Program-made: the position numbers and the translations under genes | In this document: positions 55,651 to 64,000 of the stretch, piece by piece | Layout: each line of letters opens with the position of its first letter | How positions within the stretch are numbered: the stretch's first letter is position 1 | Source of the DNA: Rhizobium sp. RU20A | GTDB lineage: Bacteria > Pseudomonadota > Alphaproteobacteria > Rhizobiales > Rhizobiaceae | Reading direction: 5' to 3' | NCBI RefSeq assembly: GCF_900155885.1 | Contig: NZ_FTMB01000001.1 | Coordinates: forward strand, 124,001 to 188,000 | DNA: 64,000 bases | Notes under the pieces: model-generated | What the model was told of the DNA's origin: nothing | The model's database searches: none | Seen by the model: only the letters and a program-made list of their open reading frames with translations

Positions 55651-56472
55651 ATGGCCGATATCGTTTCCCTGCGACCGGGTGAGCCTGGCGGCATCCTGAT
55701 CCGCGAGATGGCCGCTTCGGGCATTGTTCGCCTGACCCTCAACAATCCGCCCGCCAATGCGCTCTCCGTGGCCCTGCTTGGCGCGCTCCACGCCGAACTC
55801 GATGCCATCGCCGCCGACGAAACCATCCGCGTCGTCGTGATCGCCGCCCACGGCCCGCTCTTCTCCGCCGGCCACGACCTCAAGGAACTGACGGCGCGCC
55901 GCAGCGATGGCGATGGCGGCCGCGCCTTTTTCGTCGAGACCATGCAGCTTTGTGCCGATCTGATGCTGAAGATTGCCGCTCTGCCGCAGCCTGTTATTGC
56001 CGAGATCGACGGTCTTGCGACCGCCGCCGGCTGCCAGCTGGTCGCAAGCTGCGACCTCGCCATCTGCACCGACAGTTCCACCTTCTGCACGCCGGGCGTC
56101 AATATCGGCCTCTTCTGCGCAACGCCCGCCGTTGCCGTCACCCGTGCGGCGCACCGCAAGCAGGCGATGGAAATGCTGCTCACCGGCGAGACGATCGACG
56201 CCTCCACCGCCAAGGATTTCGGTCTCGTCAACCGCATCGTGCCGAAACAGTATCTGCGTCAGGTGATCGACAAATACGCCGCCGTGATCGCATCGAAATC
56301 GCCCGAGGCGCTGAGGATCGGCAAGGCTGCGGTGAACCGGCAGGCGGGGCTTTGCGTCGAGGAGGCTTATCGTGTCGCCGTCGAGACGATGGCCGACAAC
56401 ATGCTCGAAGCCGATGCGAAGGAAGGCATCGGCGCCTTCCTCGAAAAGCGCATGCCGGTCTGGCCGTCCTGA
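55651..56472 (+). CDS. Enoyl-CoA hydratase/isomerase family protein
   Basis: A 273-residue crotonase-fold enzyme. The oxyanion-hole elements are LFSAGHDLKEL (residues ~68-78) and AEIDGLATAAGCQLVASCDLA (~120-140). The second catalytic Glu position of hydratases is occupied within FCTPGVNIGLFCATPA, where the usual PE-G motif (Glu) is not obvious. The protein might therefore be an isomerase, hydrolase or inactive hydratase. The C-terminal helices are normal. The start MADIVSLRPG at 55651 follows AAGGAGAG. Confidence 0.87.
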   Translation: MADIVSLRPGEPGGILIREMAASGIVRLTLNNPPANALSVALLGALHAELDAIAADETIRVVVIAAHGPLFSAGHDLKELTARRSDGDGGRAFFVETMQLCADLMLKIAALPQPVIAEIDGLATAAGCQLVASCDLAICTDSSTFCTPGVNIGLFCATPAVAVTRAAHRKQAMEMLLTGETIDASTAKDFGLVNRIVPKQYLRQVIDKYAAVIASKSPEALRIGKAAVNRQAGLCVEEAYRVAVETMADNMLEADAKEGIGAFLEKRMPVWPS

Positions 56473-56478
56473 TGGGGG

Positions 56479-57315
56479 CTAACCGAGTTTCAACACCAGC
56501 GCGCCGGCGGCGATCAGTCCGGCCGCGGCAAAGCGCCAGGGGCTGGCGCGCTCCTTGAGGAAGACCACCGAGATGACGATCGCAAACAGGATCGACGTCT
56601 CGCGCAGCGCCGCCACCGTTGCCACAGGCGCTTTTGTCATTGCATAGAGCGCCAGCCCATAGGAGGCGATCGAGCCGAAGCCGCCGATCAGCCCGCGTTT
56701 CCAGTGGCCGCGCACATGGGCGACGACCACGCGCCGCCCACGCCGCGCAAACGCATAGGTGAACAGCAGCACGGGTGGCAGCAGCGCCATCCACAGCGTG
56801 TAGGAGATCGCGTTGCCCGAAAGGCGAGCGCCGACCCCGTCGACGAAGGTGTAGGTGGCGATGACGGCGGCATTGGCAAGCGCCAGGAGGATCGCGCGCC
56901 CGCCACCCTTGCGCGCTTCGAAGGCAAGCGTGAGCACGCCCGCGCAGATGGTCGCGATGCCAAGTGCCGCCCCTGCCGTCAGATGTTCGCCGAGCACCGT
57001 ACTGCTGGTCGCGGCAACGATCAGCGGCGCCGAGCCGCGCATGACGGGATAGACGAGCCCGATATCGCCCGCCTTGTAGCTCGCCCCCACCAACTGGAAA
57101 TAGGCAAATTGCAGAAAGGCCGAGGCGATGAGGAAGGGCAGGGCCGCCGGCGCCGGCAGGGGCACGAGCGGCAGGAAGGCAAGGCCGATCAGCCCGGCAC
57201 CCAGCGCCACCATGGCCGAATCGAGCTGCTTGTCGGAACCCGATTTGACCAGCGCATTCCACACCGCATGCAACAGCGCGCCCAGAAGCACCAGCGCGAC
57301 GACATCATAGGACAC
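56479..57315 (-). CDS. EamA/DMT family transporter (second)
   Basis: A 278-residue inner-membrane protein with ten helices in two EamA repeats (residues ~3-135 and ~145-275). The end of repeat 2 reads SVVFLKERASPWRFAAAGL, which is diagnostic. There is no ATG near the first helix; GTG at 57315 (VSYDVVALVLLGALLHAVWN) is the best start, with AAGG nine bases upstream. The longer ATG frame at 57435 adds 40 unrelated residues. Substrate unknown. Confidence 0.82.
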   Translation of the reverse strand: MSYDVVALVLLGALLHAVWNALVKSGSDKQLDSAMVALGAGLIGLAFLPLVPLPAPAALPFLIASAFLQFAYFQLVGASYKAGDIGLVYPVMRGSAPLIVAATSSTVLGEHLTAGAALGIATICAGVLTLAFEARKGGGRAILLALANAAVIATYTFVDGVGARLSGNAISYTLWMALLPPVLLFTYAFARRGRRVVVAHVRGHWKRGLIGGFGSIASYGLALYAMTKAPVATVAALRETSILFAIVISVVFLKERASPWRFAAAGLIAAGALVLKLG

Positions 57316-57534
57316 GGGAGAGAAAACCTTCGGCGATGACGGATGCTGGCGCTGTTGTGGGCCGTCACGGACAGTTTGGCAATGGCCGCCTTTGGACGTG
57401 TCGTTCGTGCGGTCTTGTCTGTGCCAATCCGGCACGGACGCGCGCCTGAAGCGGGAACATGCGCTTCCGGCTTCTTAAGGCCCGTCTGCTACCCTTCCTG
57501 TCTGCCGCTGACGGCACGGATGAGGAGGAACACC

Positions 57535-57987
57535 ATGCCACGGTCCGCCCTTTCGCATACCGACATTGCCGACATCTTCTCCCATGTCCACACCATCGCC
57601 ATTCTCGGCGCGTCCCCCACCGACAACCGGCCGAGCCACGGCGTCATGGGTTTCCTGCTCGGCAAGGGATATCACTGCATTCCCGTCAATCCGCTGCATG
57701 CCGGCGAGGTCATTCTCGGCCAGAGGGTCGTCGCCAGCCTTGCCGACATCGCCGATCCCATCGACATGATCGATGTTTTCCGCAAACCCGAGGCATTCTC
57801 CGCGGTCATTGACGAAGTCCTCGCGCTCTCGCCCTTGCCGCGCATCGTCTGGGCGCAGAAGGGTGTCGGCAATGATGACGATGCCGCGCGCGCCGAGGCC
57901 GTCGGCATCACGGTGGTGCTGGACCGCTGCCCGGTGAGCGAATTCCCGTGGATCTGGCAGGCCGCCCGCGCACGGCGCTCGGCATGA
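57535..57987 (+). CDS. CoA-binding protein, first of a tandem pair
   Basis: A 150-residue single-domain Rossmann protein of the CoA_binding (YccU-like) family. Its signatures are TIAILGASPTDNRPSHGVMGFLLGKGY (nucleotide loop G-A-S-P), CIPVNPLHAGEVILGQRVVASLADI, DMIDVFRKPE and the final VVLDRCPVSEFPW. The protein can bind CoA, and some members influence metabolism by an unknown mechanism. A paralogue follows after 94 bp and metY after that. Its start follows GAGGAGGAA. Confidence 0.88.
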   Translation: MPRSALSHTDIADIFSHVHTIAILGASPTDNRPSHGVMGFLLGKGYHCIPVNPLHAGEVILGQRVVASLADIADPIDMIDVFRKPEAFSAVIDEVLALSPLPRIVWAQKGVGNDDDAARAEAVGITVVLDRCPVSEFPWIWQAARARRSA

Positions 57988-58081
57988 TTGGCAATCGCAA
58001 CGATGGTTGTGCTTGACACCAAGCCCCGCCCGACGGAAAGGGGCGTGCAAGAAAGCACGCTCAAAGGGCGGGGGAACCAGC

Positions 58082-58510
58082 ATGCAGCACAATTCCTATT
58101 GCGACAGCCTGATCAAGGACATCCTGCAGCGCACCCGCGTCGTGGCGCTGCTCGGCGCCTCGCCCAATCCGGAGCGGCCGAGCAACCGCGTCATGGCCTT
58201 CCTGCTGCGCAAGGGCTACCGCGTGCACCCCGTCAATCCGGGCCAGGCCGGCAAGACCATCCATGGCCAGCGCGTCTACGCCAGCCTTGCCGATATTCCA
58301 GAGCCGATCGACATGGTGGATGTGTTCCGCGCGCCTGACGCGCTTCCGGCGATCGTGGACGAGGTGCTGGCGCTCAATCCGCGGCCGGCATGGATCTGGG
58401 GCCAGCTCGGCGTGCGAGATGATGCGGCCGCTGACAAGGCCGAGGCCGCCGGCGTGCGCGTCGTGATGGACCGCTGCCCTGCGATCGAATATCCGCGCCT
58501 TATCGGCTGA
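58082..58510 (+). CDS. CoA-binding protein, second of a tandem pair
   Basis: A 142-residue paralogue of the preceding gene. The same motifs recur at the same spacing: VVALLGASPNPERPSNRVMAFLLRKGY, VHPVNPGQAGKTIHGQRVYASLADI, DMVDVFRAPD and VVMDRCPAIEYPR. By eye about half of the aligned residues are identical. The start MQHNSYCDS at 58082 follows GGGGGAA. metY is 196 bp downstream on the same strand; CoA-binding proteins of this type often neighbour metY. Confidence 0.88.
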   Translation: MQHNSYCDSLIKDILQRTRVVALLGASPNPERPSNRVMAFLLRKGYRVHPVNPGQAGKTIHGQRVYASLADIPEPIDMVDVFRAPDALPAIVDEVLALNPRPAWIWGQLGVRDDAAADKAEAAGVRVVMDRCPAIEYPRLIG

Positions 58511-58706
58511 GGCCACGGTCTCCGCCCCTCCCGGCGCGCCTTGATGGCCGGGTTACCATGGCTCGTACCGGGCCGTGCTGCGGATAAATTTCTCCGCGAA
58601 AACGGCCCCTTGCGCACATTTCATCCTTTGACCTTCCCGACGTTGCTTGGAATAGTGCCGCCAGATCCGTTCAAGCGGCCATTTCGTCCATCAGGGAGGA
58701 CCCACC

Positions 58707-59987
58707 ATGACGAACACTCCGGGCTTCGACACGCTCGCCATCCACGCCGGTGCCCAGCCGGATCCGACGACCGGCGCACGCGCCACGCCGATCTACCAGA
58801 CGACGAGTTTCGTCTTCAACGATGCCGACCACGCGGCAGCCCTCTTCGGCCTGCAGCAGTTCGGCAACATCTACACGCGCATCATGAACCCGACGCAGGC
58901 CGTGCTCGAAGAGCGCATTGCCGCGCTCGAAGGCGGCACGACGGCGCTCGCCGTGGCATCCGGCCATGCCGCGCAGTTCCTCGTCTTCCACACGCTGATG
59001 TCCTCGGGCGACAATTTCGTCGCGGCGCGCCGGCTCTATGGCGGCTCGATCAACCAGTTCGGCAATGCCTTCAAGTCCTTCGACTGGCAGGTGCGTTGGG
59101 CCGATGCCGCAGACCCGGAGAGCATCGCTTCCCAGATCGATGAGCGCACCAAGGCCGTCTTCGTCGAAAGCCTCGCCAATCCCGGTGGCACCTTTGTCGA
59201 CATCGCGGCCATTGCCGATGTGGCCCACCGCCACGGCCTGCCGCTGATCGTCGACAACACCATGGCGACGCCCTATCTCGTGCGTCCCATCGAGCATGGC
59301 GCCGACATCGTCGTGCATTCGCTGACCAAGTTCATCGGCGGCCACGGCAATTCCATCGGCGGCATCATCGTCGATGGCGGCACCTTCGACTGGTCGGCAT
59401 CCGGCAAGTACCCGATCCTCTCGGAACCCCGCCCGGAATATGCCGGCATCGTCCTGCACCAGACCTTCGGCAACATCGCCTTCGGCATCGCGGCCCGCGT
59501 CATCGGCCTTCGCGACTTCGGTCCCGCAATTTCGCCCTTCAACGCCTTCCTGATCCAGACCGGCGTCGAAACCCTGCCGCTGCGCATGCAGCGCCACAGC
59601 GACAATGCGCTGGCGGTGGCCGAATGGCTTTCGAAGAATGAGAAGGTCTCCTGGGTCAGCTATGCCGGCCTTCCCGGCGACCCGAACCACGCGCTCCAGC
59701 AGCGCTATTCGCCGAAGGGGGCCGGTGCCGTCTTCACCTTCGGCCTGAAGGGCGGCTACGAGGCCGGCAAGGCCTTCGTGGGTGGGCTGAAGCTCTTCTC
59801 CCACCTCGCCAATATCGGCGACACCCGCTCGCTCGTCATCCATCCCGCCTCCACGACGCACCGCCAGCTCTCGGAAGAGCAGCAGGTGGCCGCAGGCGCC
59901 GGCCCGGACGTGGTACGCCTGTCGATCGGCATCGAGGACGTCAAGGACATCATCGCCGACCTCGACCAGTCCCTGGCCGCGCTGTAA
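58707..59987 (+). CDS. metY: O-acetylhomoserine aminocarboxypropyltransferase (sulfhydrylase)
   Basis: A 426-residue PLP enzyme of the Cys/Met metabolism family, converting O-acetylhomoserine and sulfide (or methanethiol) to homocysteine or methionine. It has [20 protein letters not shown] at the start, the PLP-phosphate-binding YTRIMNPT, and the PLP lysine in [17 protein letters not shown] (near residue 209). The length of 426 and the loop [22 protein letters not shown] fit MetY rather than the shorter MetZ/MetB. I find no SAM-II riboswitch in the 196-bp upstream spacer. A terminator lies behind it. Confidence 0.93.
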   Translation: MTNTPGFDTLAIHAGAQPDPTTGARATPIYQTTSFVFNDADHAAALFGLQQFGNIYTRIMNPTQAVLEERIAALEGGTTALAVASGHAAQFLVFHTLMSSGDNFVAARRLYGGSINQFGNAFKSFDWQVRWADAADPESIASQIDERTKAVFVESLANPGGTFVDIAAIADVAHRHGLPLIVDNTMATPYLVRPIEHGADIVVHSLTKFIGGHGNSIGGIIVDGGTFDWSASGKYPILSEPRPEYAGIVLHQTFGNIAFGIAARVIGLRDFGPAISPFNAFLIQTGVETLPLRMQRHSDNALAVAEWLSKNEKVSWVSYAGLPGDPNHALQQRYSPKGAGAVFTFGLKGGYEAGKAFVGGLKLFSHLANIGDTRSLVIHPASTTHRQLSEEQQVAAGAGPDVVRLSIGIEDVKDIIADLDQSLAAL

Positions 59988-60026
59988 CGCGCCACACCGG
60001 TGGCTTTCCCGGTCAGGGAATGGCAA

Positions 60027-60066
60027 GAAGGGCGGGCGCATTCACCGCGCCCGCCTTTCGATTTTC
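60027..60066 (+). terminator. Terminator after metY
   Basis: GGCGGGCGC (60031-60039) pairs perfectly with GCGCCCGCC (60047-60055) over ATTCACC, followed by TTTCGATTTT. It precedes the cupin gene start by 20 bases. Confidence 0.8.
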
Positions 60067-60077
60067 CGGAGTTGCCC

Positions 60078-60416
60078 ATGTCCGTCCTCACCTTCGACAT
60101 TTCTGCCACCGAGCCGGAGGAGGGCGCGCCCGCCGCCGACAGGCTGATCGCGGGCGATCCGCGCTTCACCACCTGGAACATCGAAGAGGCGGACGGCCTC
60201 TATGCCGGCATCTGGCAGGCGACACCGGGCAAGTGGCGGATCGTCTATGACGAGTGGGAGTATTTCCACATCCTCGAGGGCTATTCTGTCGTCACCGAGG
60301 ATGGCGGCGAGCCGATCCACCTGCGCGCCGGCGATCGGCTCATCCTCAGGCCCGGCTTCAAGGGAACGTGGGAAGTCGTTGAAACGACTCGCAAGGACTA
60401 TGTGATCCGCCTTTGA
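60078..60416 (+). CDS. DUF861-type cupin
   Basis: A 112-residue cupin_3 (DUF861) protein resembling ureidoglycine aminohydrolase-like small cupins. The domain has YAGIWQATPGKWRIVYDEWEYFHILEGY and HLRAGDRLILRPGFKGTWEVVET, the typical W-x-V-x-E/ILEG and GTWEV elements; only one His is visible in the metal region (YFHILEG). The start MSVLTFDI at 60078. It lies just beyond the metY terminator and is convergent with the GST gene, 12 bp away. Function unknown. Confidence 0.85.
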   Translation: MSVLTFDISATEPEEGAPAADRLIAGDPRFTTWNIEEADGLYAGIWQATPGKWRIVYDEWEYFHILEGYSVVTEDGGEPIHLRAGDRLILRPGFKGTWEVVETTRKDYVIRL

Positions 60417-60428
60417 AGCGGCACGATC

Positions 60429-61079
60429 TCACACCTTGGCCGCCTCTTGCGCATGGCGTGCCGCCATCGCATCATCCTCGGCCGAAACCGTCTGAAAGGC
60501 GGGCCGGCTGGTGATGCGGGCGGAGAAGTCGCGGAACACCGGTTCGTCCGGCACGAGCCCGAACTGCAGGGTCCAGGAAAAGGCAACGCCCCAGAGAATG
60601 TCGGCTGCCGTCATGGTGTCGCCCGTCAGGAACGGCGCCTTGGCGAGCTGCGTGCGCAGCACGGAGAGCATCGAATTGTAATCCGCATAGGGCGTGTCGT
60701 TCTGGGAGGCGGTGTCACGCTTCAGGTAGCGGTCGATCAGCGCCGGCTCGAAGCAGGCATTGTAGAACACCAGGAAGCGCACATAGGTGCCGCGCTCCGG
60801 TGCCGTTAGCGTCGGTGCCAGGCCTGCCTCCGGAAAGAGATCGGCGAGATAGAGCGCGATCGCCGCCTGCTCGGTCACGAGCGTGCCGTTGACGGTGAGG
60901 GCGGGCACCTTGCCGAGAGGGTTGATGGCGAGATAGGCCGGCTGGCGATTTTCGCCCTTCTTCATGTTCATCACATGAAGGTCGTAGGGCACGCCGAGTT
61001 CCTCCAGCAAGACGCGGGTGCCGGTGGCGCGGGTGTGCGGCATGTAGTGCAGGGTGATGGTCGGGTGTGTGTCGGTCAT
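60429..61079 (-). CDS. Glutathione S-transferase family protein
   Basis: A 216-residue GST. The N-terminal thioredoxin-like domain reads TLHYMPHTRATGTRVLLEELGVPY, with NPLGKVPAL and the cis-Pro, then LVTEQAAIALYLADLFPE carrying the glutathione-binding E-[S/Q]. The C-terminal helical domain contains FLTGDTMTAADILWGVAF. It is divergent from a WYL-domain regulator that is the likely controller. The start MTDTHPTITLHY at 61079 was chosen on the family N-terminus. Confidence 0.9.
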   Translation of the reverse strand: MTDTHPTITLHYMPHTRATGTRVLLEELGVPYDLHVMNMKKGENRQPAYLAINPLGKVPALTVNGTLVTEQAAIALYLADLFPEAGLAPTLTAPERGTYVRFLVFYNACFEPALIDRYLKRDTASQNDTPYADYNSMLSVLRTQLAKAPFLTGDTMTAADILWGVAFSWTLQFGLVPDEPVFRDFSARITSRPAFQTVSAEDDAMAARHAQEAAKV

Positions 61080-61130
61080 CGCAGGGATCTCCTGTTTGCG
61101 CTGGGGATGGACCGAATATGGCTCCCCATA

Positions 61131-61149
61131 CCTGTCATCCTGTGTCAGG
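61131..61149. promoter_or_regulatory. Candidate operator between GST and WYL regulator
   Basis: An imperfect dyad CCTGnCA-N5-TGnCAGG lies in the 106-bp divergent spacer. WYL/YafY-type regulators often repress a divergent neighbour from such a site. Confidence 0.4.
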
Positions 61150-61185
61150 TTGAAAGTGCACCCAAACTTTTCCGTTGGACGGCCC

Positions 61186-62157
61186 ATGCGCGCCACCCGC
61201 CTCATCAACATCCTGACGACGCTGCAGGCGCGCGGCCTCGTCACCGCCGAGGTGCTGGCCGAGGAAAACGCCGTTTCGGTGCGCACCATCTACCGCGACA
61301 TCGATGCCCTCTCGCTCGCTGGCGTGCCGGTCTATGCCGAGCGCGGCTCGGAGGGTGGGTACAGGCTGCTCGACGGGTACCGTGTGCGGCTGAACGGCTT
61401 TTCGGCAGAGGAAGCGCAGGCCGTCTTCCTGACGGGTCTGCAGGGCCCCGCCGCCGATCTCGGCCTCGGCGCGATCTTTGCCAGCGCCGAGAAGAAGCTC
61501 GCCGCCGCCCTGCCGGAACACATGCGCGCCTCGGCCGCCCTGCTGCGCGAACGTTTCCACCTTGATGCGCCCGGCTGGTACAACGATGCCGATCGTCCCC
61601 AGAATCTGCAGGCGGTCGTCGAGGCCGTCATGGCGGGCCGGCGCATATCCATGCGCTACCGCAGTTGGACGGCGGAGAAGAGGCGCGAGGTGGACCCGCT
61701 CGGCGTCGTCATCAAGGGCGGCCAGTGGTATCTCGCCGGCGCCGTAGACGGGCAGGTCCGCACCTACCGCATCGCCCGCATCCTCGAACTCACCGCGTTG
61801 AACGAGACCTTCGCGCGGCCTGCCGATTTCGACCTCGCCGCCTTCTGGCGCGGCACCGTCGAGCGGATGGAGCGCGACACACATCCATTGACCGTGCGCC
61901 TGCGCGTCAGCGAGATGGGCCTCGCCTTCCTCCGGCATTTCGCCCAGCCCTATGCCGTCAGCCGGATCGTGGAAGAGAGCGACCCGGACGAAAGTGGCTG
62001 GCGCATCATCACCATGCCCTCCGAATCGCTCTTCTCCTCCGCCTCCTTCTTCCTGCGCCTTGGTCCGGAAGCCGAGGTGCTGGAGCCGCCCGAACTGCGG
62101 GCGAAAATGATCGACTGGATTGCCCGGACCGGGGCGCTCTATCGCCCCGAAGGCTAG
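61186..62157 (+). CDS. YafY-type HTH/WYL-domain transcriptional regulator
   Basis: A 323-residue regulator. An N-terminal HTH_11 winged helix (residues ~1-58: RLINILTTLQARGLVTAEVL, VSVRTIYRDIDALS) is followed by a linker and a WYL ligand-binding domain (~135-300: ISMRYRSWTAEKRREVDPLGVVIKGGQWYLAGAV). The GG-x-W-Y-L core is present. It is divergent from the GST gene and probably represses it, with the ligand unknown. The start at 61186 (MRATRLINIL). Confidence 0.92.
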   Translation: MRATRLINILTTLQARGLVTAEVLAEENAVSVRTIYRDIDALSLAGVPVYAERGSEGGYRLLDGYRVRLNGFSAEEAQAVFLTGLQGPAADLGLGAIFASAEKKLAAALPEHMRASAALLRERFHLDAPGWYNDADRPQNLQAVVEAVMAGRRISMRYRSWTAEKRREVDPLGVVIKGGQWYLAGAVDGQVRTYRIARILELTALNETFARPADFDLAAFWRGTVERMERDTHPLTVRLRVSEMGLAFLRHFAQPYAVSRIVEESDPDESGWRIITMPSESLFSSASFFLRLGPEAEVLEPPELRAKMIDWIARTGALYRPEG

Positions 62158-62169
62158 GCGGCAGCGCGC

Positions 62170-63414
62170 CTACCAGACGAGGTCAACCCGCTCCATGCCG
62201 TGGAAGTGGAAGCTGTCGCGCACCGCGGGCGGCTCGGCGAGCCTCAGGCCCGGCAGGCGTTCGAAGAGGATCGGCAGCGCGATGTTGAGTTCGAGGCGGG
62301 CAAGCGGCGCGCCGATGCAAAAATGCAGGCCGGCGCCGAAGGAGAGGTGTGGAGCCTCGTCGCGATCCGGGCGGAAGGCGGCGGCATCGGTGAACTTTGC
62401 CGGATCGACATTGGCGGCGGCCAGCATCAGGCCGATCTGTTCGCCCTTCTTCAGCACGATGTCGTCGCCGAGATCGATGTCGGAGAGGGCGAAACGGTCG
62501 AAATTGTGCAGCGGCGCGGCAAAGCGCATGCATTCCTCGACCGCCAGCGACGTCGAGCGGGCATCCGCAAACAGCGCCTTCGGATCGGCCTCGTGCGAGA
62601 GGATCGTGTTTACCGCATTGCCGATCTGGTGCACGGTTGCCTCATGGCCGGCGTTCAGCAGCAGCACGGCGGTGGAGATCAACTCGTCATCCGAGAGCCG
62701 TTCGCCGTCCTTCTCGGTGGTGACCATGTGCGTCATGAGGTCGTCGCCAGGCTTTGCGCGCTTTTCGGCGATGACGCCGCGCAGATAGTCGGCGAACTCC
62801 GCCGAGGCGCGGTTGGCGGCGACTTCGTGCTCGTAGGGCGGGTTGAACACATACATGCGCACCATGGCATGCGACCATTCGAGCAGCTTGTCACCCATCG
62901 CGACGGGAATCCCGAGCATTCGGGCGATGATGGTGACGGGGATGACCTCGGCATAGGCTTTCAGCAGCTCGATGTGGCCGGCGCCCTGAAAGTCGTCGAT
63001 CAGCTCGTGACAGAGCGCGCCGATGCCGGGTCGCAACTGCTCGATCTGGCGGGAAACGAAGGCGCGGTTGACGAGTGTGCGCAGCCGCGTATGGGCCGGC
63101 GGCTCCAGCCCCAGCAGCGAATGGGCCTCGACCGCATCGAAATCGGCAAGATGCGGCTTGGGCTCGGCCATGCCGAGTTCCTCGCGCGTCGCCACATGGA
63201 GGATCTGCCGACCGAAACGGCGATCGCGCAAAAGCCCGTTCACTGCGTCATAGCCGATGACATACCACTGACCGAGCTCCTCCCAGAAAAAGGCGGGGCC
63301 ATGCCGGTGAAGCTCGGCATAGACGGCGAACGGGTCGCGGTAGAAGGTGGGATCGTGAATGTCGAGCCGGGCGTGGCGGGTGGCGGCGTCGTAGGCAAAG
63401 CTGTTTGCTGGCAT
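62170..63414 (-). CDS. Cytochrome P450
   Basis: A 414-residue soluble bacterial P450. The heme Cys is in FGAGLHFCIGAPLARLE (near residue 355), the oxygen-activation segment is LNAGHEATVHQIG (I helix), and the ExxR motif is EECMRFAAPLHNFDR. EPPAHTRLRTLVNRAF is the usual C-helix region. All core elements are intact. The substrate is unknown, and no ferredoxin or reductase gene is adjacent. The start MPANSFAYDA at 63414 was chosen; the longer frame to 63654 overlaps the divergent gene. Confidence 0.93.
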   Translation of the reverse strand: MPANSFAYDAATRHARLDIHDPTFYRDPFAVYAELHRHGPAFFWEELGQWYVIGYDAVNGLLRDRRFGRQILHVATREELGMAEPKPHLADFDAVEAHSLLGLEPPAHTRLRTLVNRAFVSRQIEQLRPGIGALCHELIDDFQGAGHIELLKAYAEVIPVTIIARMLGIPVAMGDKLLEWSHAMVRMYVFNPPYEHEVAANRASAEFADYLRGVIAEKRAKPGDDLMTHMVTTEKDGERLSDDELISTAVLLLNAGHEATVHQIGNAVNTILSHEADPKALFADARSTSLAVEECMRFAAPLHNFDRFALSDIDLGDDIVLKKGEQIGLMLAAANVDPAKFTDAAAFRPDRDEAPHLSFGAGLHFCIGAPLARLELNIALPILFERLPGLRLAEPPAVRDSFHFHGMERVDLVW

Positions 63415-63544
63415 GATGGGGCTCTGGATGGGACTGCGAGGATCGCCGGCGGGTGCGGGAAGCGCGATGCTCCATTGCCCTTGCCCGGCGGCGAACCATA
63501 TCTCTCTTCCGAACCGGCATTCGACGCAAGCAGCGAGACAGCGC

Positions 63545-64000
63545 ATGGCAAAGGCAAAGACAGGCATTTCGACCGGCATCATCGCCGCGATCCGCCGTCG
63601 CAGGCCCATGATTGCCGGCGTTGCCGATGAAGTGCGGCGCGGCAAGATCGTCATCGCCTCCTACAATATCCACAAATGCGTGGGGACCGACGGGCGCTTC
63701 GACCCCAATCGCATCTGCGAAGTCATCTCGCAGTTCTCCGCCGATATCGTTGCCTTGCAGGAGGCCGACCAGCGCTTCGGCGAGCGGGCGGGCCTTCTCG
63801 ATCTGGAGCGCCTGAAGCGCGAGTGTTCGCTCGTTTCGGTGCCGGTCACGGCCTTTTCGGAAAAGGGCCATGGCTGGCATGGCAACGTGCTGCTGTTGCG
63901 CGAGGGCGCTGTGCAGGAGGTGCGCCAGTTGAAGCTGCCGGGCGTCGAGCCGCGCGGCGCCCTCGTCGTCGATCTGGAGCTGGCGGCAGGCCCCTTGCGC
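63545..64000 (+). CDS. Endonuclease/exonuclease/phosphatase-family protein (5' part)
   Basis: The gene runs off the right edge; 152 codons are visible. The N-terminus (about 35 residues) is basic, then the EEP fold begins: IVIASYNIHKCVGTDGRFDP has the conserved N, and DIVALQEADQRFG has the metal Glu. The pattern resembles E. coli YbhP, which is encoded beside a cardiolipin synthase; the next gene is outside the window. The start at 63545 (MAKAKTGIST) is divergent from the P450 by 130 bp. Confidence 0.85.
   Translation, partial: MAKAKTGISTGIIAAIRRRRPMIAGVADEVRRGKIVIASYNIHKCVGTDGRFDPNRICEVISQFSADIVALQEADQRFGERAGLLDLERLKRECSLVSVPVTAFSEKGHGWHGNVLLLREGAVQEVRQLKLPGVEPRGALVVDLELAAGPLR

Noticed and set aside
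58511-58706. SAM-II or similar riboswitch before metY
   Set aside because: I looked for the conserved GCTAAA 3' element and pseudoknot and found neither.

Overview
The window is a GC-rich chromosomal segment from an alphaproteobacterium, most likely a member of the Rhizobiaceae (Sinorhizobium/Ensifer, Shinella or Rhizobium/Agrobacterium group). The evidence is the ldtR-ldtP pair, the order glyA-nrdR-ribD-ribE ... ribH-nusB ... hppA-bamE-DUF177-plsX-fabH-ihfA-merR, a CtaA of the alphaproteobacterial/COX15 type, the order rplM-rpsI-argC, CTTGAC-N17 promoters, and rhizobial-type intergenic palindromic repeats. It is mostly ordinary core chromosome. I see no phage, insertion sequence, CRISPR array or rRNA operon. 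Nearly every base is assigned to a gene, and all genes look intact apart from the two cut by the window edges.

Layout. 1-5.7 kb (minus strand): ribonuclease D (cut by the left edge), a Tat-exported multicopper oxidase, an MFS transporter and a membrane GAF-GGDEF protein. 6-12 kb: aspS, an intergenic repeat element, a secreted endonuclease/phosphatase-fold protein, a SulP anion transporter and a periplasmic protein of unknown function. 12.4-17.8 kb: parC, an AbrB/Doc toxin-antitoxin module with a visible operator-promoter, a DMT exporter, the N-end-rule transferase bpt and an RDD membrane protein. 17.9-29.5 kb: hemB, a small membrane protein, ldtR, ldtP, then glyA-nrdR-ribD-ribE and ribH-nusB-MFS. 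The two riboflavin groups are separated by two minus-strand genes. 29.7-37.1 kb: hppA, bamE, a cytochrome bc1 assembly chaperone homologue, DUF177, plsX-fabH, ihfA and a MerR regulator. 37.2-40.7 kb: a cupin, a hybrid histidine kinase with two receiver domains and tRNA-Pro(GGG).

40.8-50.2 kb is a polysaccharide locus. Five minus-strand genes (Wza-like export lipoprotein, glycosyltransferase, polyprenyl-phosphate sugar transferase, O-antigen-ligase/Wzy-like protein, glycosyltransferase) are packed as one operon. A Wzz/BY-kinase-like co-polymerase is divergent from them, and a CelD-like GNAT protein is convergent to that. Its content and position recall the rhizobial unipolar-polysaccharide (upp) loci, but that is an inference. 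The kinase domain of the co-polymerase has lost its Walker A lysine, and the divergent control region carries an inverted pair of 10-mers.

50.4-64 kb: a metallophosphoesterase, DUF2842, ctaA behind a strikingly structured 5' leader, argC, rplM-rpsI with a consensus promoter and a hairpin at the mRNA 5' end, a thioesterase and enoyl-CoA hydratase pair, a DMT transporter, two tandem CoA-binding proteins in front of metY, a DUF861 cupin, a divergent GST/WYL-regulator pair, a cytochrome P450, and an endonuclease/phosphatase-fold gene cut by the right edge.

No clearly new multi-gene system is present. The least explained signals are the ctaA leader (51482-51592), the control region and degenerate kinase domain of the polysaccharide locus, and the CoA-binding protein duplication next to metY.
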